A DNA stretch of 64,000 nucleotides, from assembly GCA_037349315.1 (NCBI GenBank), contig JBAIAC010000033.1, positions 23,268,001 through 23,332,000 on the forward strand, written 5' to 3'. The translations under genes were made by a program, and so were the position numbers. This stretch comes from Chelydra serpentina. Taxonomy: Eukaryota; Chordata; Testudines; Chelydridae. Positions within the stretch are counted from its first letter, which is position 1. Every line of letters begins with the position of its first letter. The notes under the pieces are model-generated. The model did not search any database and was not told where the DNA came from. It saw only the letters and a program-made list of their open reading frames with translations. This document shows positions 62,155-64,000 of the stretch, piece after piece.

Positions 62155-64000
62155 AACTCATCACTGGCGAGCCCTTGAAGTCAAGGACGATTGCCTTTCA
62201 TGGACTGTCCATTTCAAGTTAACTGTGGGTCCACTGATGGCTGCTGAGACCTATTCTAGAGCCACAGACTCTGCCATATTACAGACATGTATTTCCGAGC
62301 AGGATGGGTGAACCTGCAATGTTAGTTCGAGCCATGGTGTGCTCTTTCTGTTGCTCCCGTGTCACCGTTACATGTAGTTGCATCTGGTTCTCAAAGTGCT
62401 GAGTTCTCTGCCTCAAGCAATTCCTCCAGGGTTGTTGGTCCTGGGCTATACATTCCCATGAGTTAATATCTGTGATAAATGAAGGGGAGGGTAGCTCCCT
62501 TTTATGGACACCCAGCCAGCCAGTTAGCTATAAAGTGCCTCTTGGTGGCTGTTCTTTCCTTGCTTTACCTGTAAAGGGTAACAAAGTTCCCCACATAAAG
62601 GAAAGGGAGTGGGCACGTGACCAAAAGAGCCAATGGGAAGGCTAGAACTTTTTAAAATAGAAAAAAAAACCAACACCTTCCCTTTTGTCTCTGTTGTGGT
62701 TCTCCAGGAAAGAGGGGAGCAGGGAGCAGTTATGCTATGAGAAGCTTTAAGCCAGGTATGATCATAGATCATCAAATCATACCTAGAACTACTTATTTGG
62801 AACTCCCAGATGTGTAAGTAGATCAGGAATGTTTAGAAAGATGCCATTCGGTTTATTTCTTATGGCTAGTGGACTCCTCTGTGATAACTCCAGATGCTTT
62901 TTTTTGCTTGTAACTTTTAAGCTGAACCCCTTTAAGCTATTTTGGGTGCTTAATTTTTGGAATTGCTCTTTTAAAATCTAGCAAAAGCCTAAGTTCCAGA
63001 TGTATTTTCTTTCTGTTTTTAATAAAATTTACCCTTTTTAAGAACAGGATTGGATTTTTGGTGTCCTAAGAGGTTTGTGCATGTTGTTTAATTAGCTTGG
63101 GGGCAACAGCTAATTTCCTTTGTTTTATTTCTCAGCTCTTCCATGCAGGGGGTGTGTGAAAGGGCGCCTTCCTGGGTCCTAAGGGGTTTGCATTTGGGTG
63201 GTGGCAGCATCTACCCATCCAAGGTCAGAAAGAAGCTGTAACCTTGGGAGTTTAATACAAGCCTGGAGTGGCCAGTATTAATTTTTTGAATCCTTGCGGG
63301 CCCCCACCTTCTGCACTCGAAGTGCCAGAGTGGGGAATCAGCCTTGACAATGTCAATATTACATGTCCTCATATTAGCCTCGAGGACTTCTCTGTAGTGC
63401 TTTTTATGCCCTCCTCTAGCACATTTGCCTTGGCTGAATTGAGACGTGAGATCATGTTTTGGCAGTCTGAAATCAGGCATCCGGACAACATGACCTGCCC
63501 AGGGAATTTGATGATAGCTAATCATCATCGCAATGCTCATGATATCAGCTTGCAAGAGGACGCTGATGTTAGTGTGTTTATCAGCCCATTTAATTCAAAG
63601 CAGCTATGCATACGGCATTTATGATACTTCTCCAATGCCTTAAGATGTCTCCTCTATATTGTCCACGTTTCAGTCCCATACACTAGGACTTTGTAAGCCA
63701 TAAGTTTGATTTTAATTCTGATGTCGCAGTCCTCAAACACCGTCTTTCTCAAATGGCCAGAAGCTCAACTAGCGCATTTGAGCCGGTACTGGATATCTTC
63801 ATCAATGTTAACTGTCTGTGACAGGTGGCCTTCAAGATATGGGAAATGCACAGGGTTCTCTAAAAGGTTACCATGGAGCTGCATTGCTGGTGCTGGAAGT
63901 TGTGTACCAGGAGCTTGCTGACAGAGAACCTTTGTCTTCTGAATCATGAGTGTCAGTCCCATTTTCTGGCATGCTTCAACAAAGACATTGATGATCGCCT
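62155..64000 (-). mobile_element. LINE 3' end split by a solo LTR; runs off the window
   Basis: On the minus strand, 63962-63765 encodes MGLTLMIQKTKVLCQQAPG and FPYLEGHLSQTVNIDEDIQ. 63555-63350 encodes the motif WAGHVVRMPDFRLPKH and EANMRTCNIDI. Beyond the LTR the frame resumes at about 62470-62260 with NSWECIAQDQQPWRNCL and a C-terminal CGRVCGSRIGLSSHQWTH, a C2H2-like finger. This is the tail of a vertebrate LINE reverse-transcriptase polyprotein. The clade is not assigned. The element continues beyond 64000, and the visible part has stops and frameshifts. Confidence 0.75.
62471..63349 (+). mobile_element. Solo LTR of an endogenous retrovirus, 879 bp
   Basis: Starts TGTGATAAATG and ends AATCAGCCTTGACA (TG...CA). 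The 5-bp flanks are ATATC (62466-62470) and ATGTC (63350-63354), 4 of 5 identical. A poly(A) signal AATAAA lies at 63021-63026. No retroviral coding sequence adjoins it. The LTR interrupts the LINE tail between the CNIDI and NSWECI segments. Confidence 0.82.

Overview
The window looks like amniote nuclear DNA, most probably from a turtle. That guess is inference: it rests on a near-full-length CR1 LINE, PIF/Harbinger transposons with a Myb-like partner gene, many hAT and Harbinger MITEs, Penelope-like fragments and solo LTRs, combined with a conserved TLNRD1-MESD gene pair. A crocodilian is a less likely alternative. No prokaryotic, phage or organellar content was seen.

Host genes. There are two, transcribed away from each other. 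TLNRD1 (talin rod domain-containing 1, formerly MESDC1) is an intronless gene on the minus strand at 27300-28367, with a long CpG-rich promoter region to its right. MESD (ER chaperone for LRP5/LRP6, formerly MESDC2) is a three-exon gene on the plus strand (45467-45634, 52291-52523, 54749-55013), with its own CpG island and a long downstream region that probably holds its 3' UTR. The divergent pairing matches the human 15q25 order. The rest of the window is intergenic or intronic.

Layout. 1-6030: non-coding, with an inverted pair of Penelope-like fragments, one split by a Harbinger-type MITE. 6031-10140: near-full-length CR1 on the minus strand, with ORF1 intact and ORF2 broken. 10140-27299: gene-free, with two hAT MITEs (14948-15232, 18720-18948), a palindromic Harbinger-type MITE (19197-19498) and a third hAT MITE (22017-22319). 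27300-29900: TLNRD1 and its CpG island. 31704-35518: a PIF/Harbinger element with a DDE transposase (plus strand), a two-exon Myb/SANT-like gene (minus strand), and a short plus-strand spliced ORF inside the Myb intron. 37006-37813: solo LTR. About 39640-42490: a second, older Harbinger copy with the same layout. 44396-44964: a MITE carrying a snap-back repeat. 45050-55013: MESD, with a 76-bp minisatellite in intron 1, and in intron 2 a Harbinger MITE that itself carries a hAT element. 59690-60650: a CR1 fragment. 61880-64000: a CR1 tail carrying a 59-bp hAT element, then a LINE 3' end split by a solo LTR.

Most notable observation. The two Harbinger copies share an apparent third ORF on the transposase strand, inside the Myb-like intron. 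In both, an ATG abuts a GTRAGT donor and is followed by a downstream exon that aligns codon by codon, with mostly third-position changes at conserved codons and a 3-nt indel.
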